Assembly: GCA_965646165.1 (NCBI GenBank)
Contig: CBFFYP010000008.1
Location: 17,459 to 81,458 of the forward strand
DNA: 64,000 bases
Direction of reading: 5' to 3'
From: MGBC114844 sp910585855
GTDB taxonomy: Bacteria; Bacillota; Clostridia; Lachnospirales; Lachnospiraceae
Position numbers and translations under genes: made by a program. The notes below the pieces were generated by a model that worked only from the letters and a program-made list of their open reading frames with translations, was not told where the DNA came from and did no database searches. Shown here piece after piece: positions 63,447 through 64,000 of this stretch (within the stretch, counting starts at the first letter, position 1; each line of letters begins with the position of its first letter).

Positions 63447-63826
63447 GGACGCTGGAGGACGCTGGAGGACGCCAGATTCGAAAACGGTGGGCAGTCTGCT
63501 GTTCCGGTTTCCAAAAAGCAAGAAGTTCTAAGACTTCTGTATCTTTGTATGTCCAACCGGACAGACCGGGGTGCAATTCGCCCTCCTTTCAGCCGAAGCG
63601 GAATTGGTGTAAAGAAGGATGTTACCAACCATAAAACATCTTCTTCCCTATTATCCGGGCTAAACACACCCCTTTTTTTTCACACCCTGCATGGAAGCAG
63701 GATGTGAAAAAAATCTTAGGTTTTCGAGCAGAAGTCCAAGAACTTCTAACTTTTTTCCAAAGTCACTGCAGTCTGCCCACCGTTTTCGAATCTGGCTGTT
63801 TCTTGACCCCGGAACAAAAAAAGAAT
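63447..63826 (+). repeat. VAP element A10
   Basis: Full class A copy whose left end is tandemly repeated: GGACGCTGGA, GGACGCTGGA, GGACGCCAGATTCG. Arms CGAAAACGGTGGGCAGTCTGC and GCAGTCTGCCCACCGTTTTCG, with AGTCTGC/GCAGTCT on both sides where A3 has AGCCTGC/GCAGGCT. Right terminus GGCTGTTTCTTGACCCCGGAAC. Confidence 0.9.
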
Positions 63827-63885
63827 CGTGTCTAAACTTTGTGGAAAACTTGTTCTGTGATAAAAATTTCTACTGCTATCCAGTC

Positions 63886-64000
63886 AACAGCGAGAGGCGG
63901 TTTGCTTCTGTCCTTTGTTTGCGACTTCGGAGAACGGTTAGAAAGTCTTGGGCTTCTGTGGAACTACCTAGAATTTTTTGCATATCCTGCTTCTATGCAG
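63886..64000 (-). repeat. VAP element B6 (inverted), cut by the window end
   Basis: CAACAGCGAGAGGCGGTTTGC, CTGTCCTTTGTTTGCG and the CATATCCTGCTTCTATGCAG hairpin start match B2. With A10 it forms the A/B compound unit. Confidence 0.8.

Noticed and set aside
1..64000. tRNA, rRNA, prophage, integrase or transposase genes
   Set aside because: No cloverleaf with a GTTCGAATC-type T-arm, no rRNA sequence and no recombinase motif was seen in the translated frames. A tRNA could be missed by eye.

Overview
The window looks like a chromosomal segment of an anaerobic, low-GC Firmicute of the class Clostridia, most like Lachnospiraceae. The grounds are T-box leaders, an indirect Asn-tRNA pathway (non-discriminating aspartyl-tRNA synthetase plus gatCAB), an Asp23/FakA/RecG block, a pyrH-frr-uppS-cdsA-dxr-rseP block, choline-binding-like wall repeats, and strong AGGAGG-type ribosome binding sites. 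No phage or transposase gene was recognised. The assignment comes from gene content and style, not from a search.

Layout. 0-5 kb: left-truncated flotillin, aldo/keto reductase with two 4Fe-4S motifs, and a B12 pair (methionine-synthase-activation-like protein plus cobalamin adenosyltransferase). 5-7 kb: secreted DxDGDGxCD-repeat protein, ECF sigma factor and RsgI-like anti-sigma. 7-20 kb: soluble chemoreceptor with a CZB domain, trkA-trkH, membrane spermidine-synthase-like protein, MFS transporter, YcxB-like protein, and two metallophosphatases around an M18 aminopeptidase. 20-25 kb: XRE regulator divergent from two secreted wall-binding proteins, one with leucine-rich repeats and one a short paralogue. 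25-30 kb: T-box-controlled thrS plus a large protein with a cyclic-nucleotide-binding-like N-terminus. 30.1-34.2 kb: a CRISPR array of 54 intact repeats with no cas genes in the window. 34.5-46 kb: asp23, fakA, recG, a DeoR/kinase unit, MBL hydrolase, ACT and UPF0210 proteins, tgt and yajC. 46.4-50.5 kb: a 1368-residue PAS/GGDEF/EAL protein. 51-56.5 kb: T-box-aspS-gatCAB. 56.7-58.1 kb: a MATE gene broken by an in-frame amber codon. 58.1-63.4 kb: pyrH, frr, uppS, cdsA, dxr, rseP.

Two things stand out. First, the CRISPR repeat (36 nt, spacers 29-30 nt) carries an AGCCCGA...TAGAGGG hairpin that resembles, from memory, Cas13a (type VI-A) repeats of Lachnospiraceae. Several spacers are antisense to ribosome-binding-site/start-codon regions, which fits RNA targeting. 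The trailer end of the array is broken by a piece of a dispersed element.

Second, the intergenic space is filled with one family of long palindromic elements, called VAP (variable-arm palindrome) here. All copies begin GGACGC (or a one-base variant) and end with a related GCTGTxxxTTGA...CCGAAA...AAA terminus. Between these ends lie self-complementary arms in three classes: A (CCAGATTCGAAAACGG...), B (AAGAGGCGGTTTGCT...) and C (TGAAAGCC... or TAAAATCA...). Classes A and B share a core with GGGGCGCAATTCGCCC and CGGGCTAAACACGCCCC. The arms differ between copies but stay complementary within each copy. Nine same-strand copies or mini-copies start within about 25 nt after a stop codon or overlap it, and five B copies face an A copy in a conserved compound unit. 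No mobilising enzyme is visible in the window. Functions given are by family recognition from the translated sequence; no database search was run.
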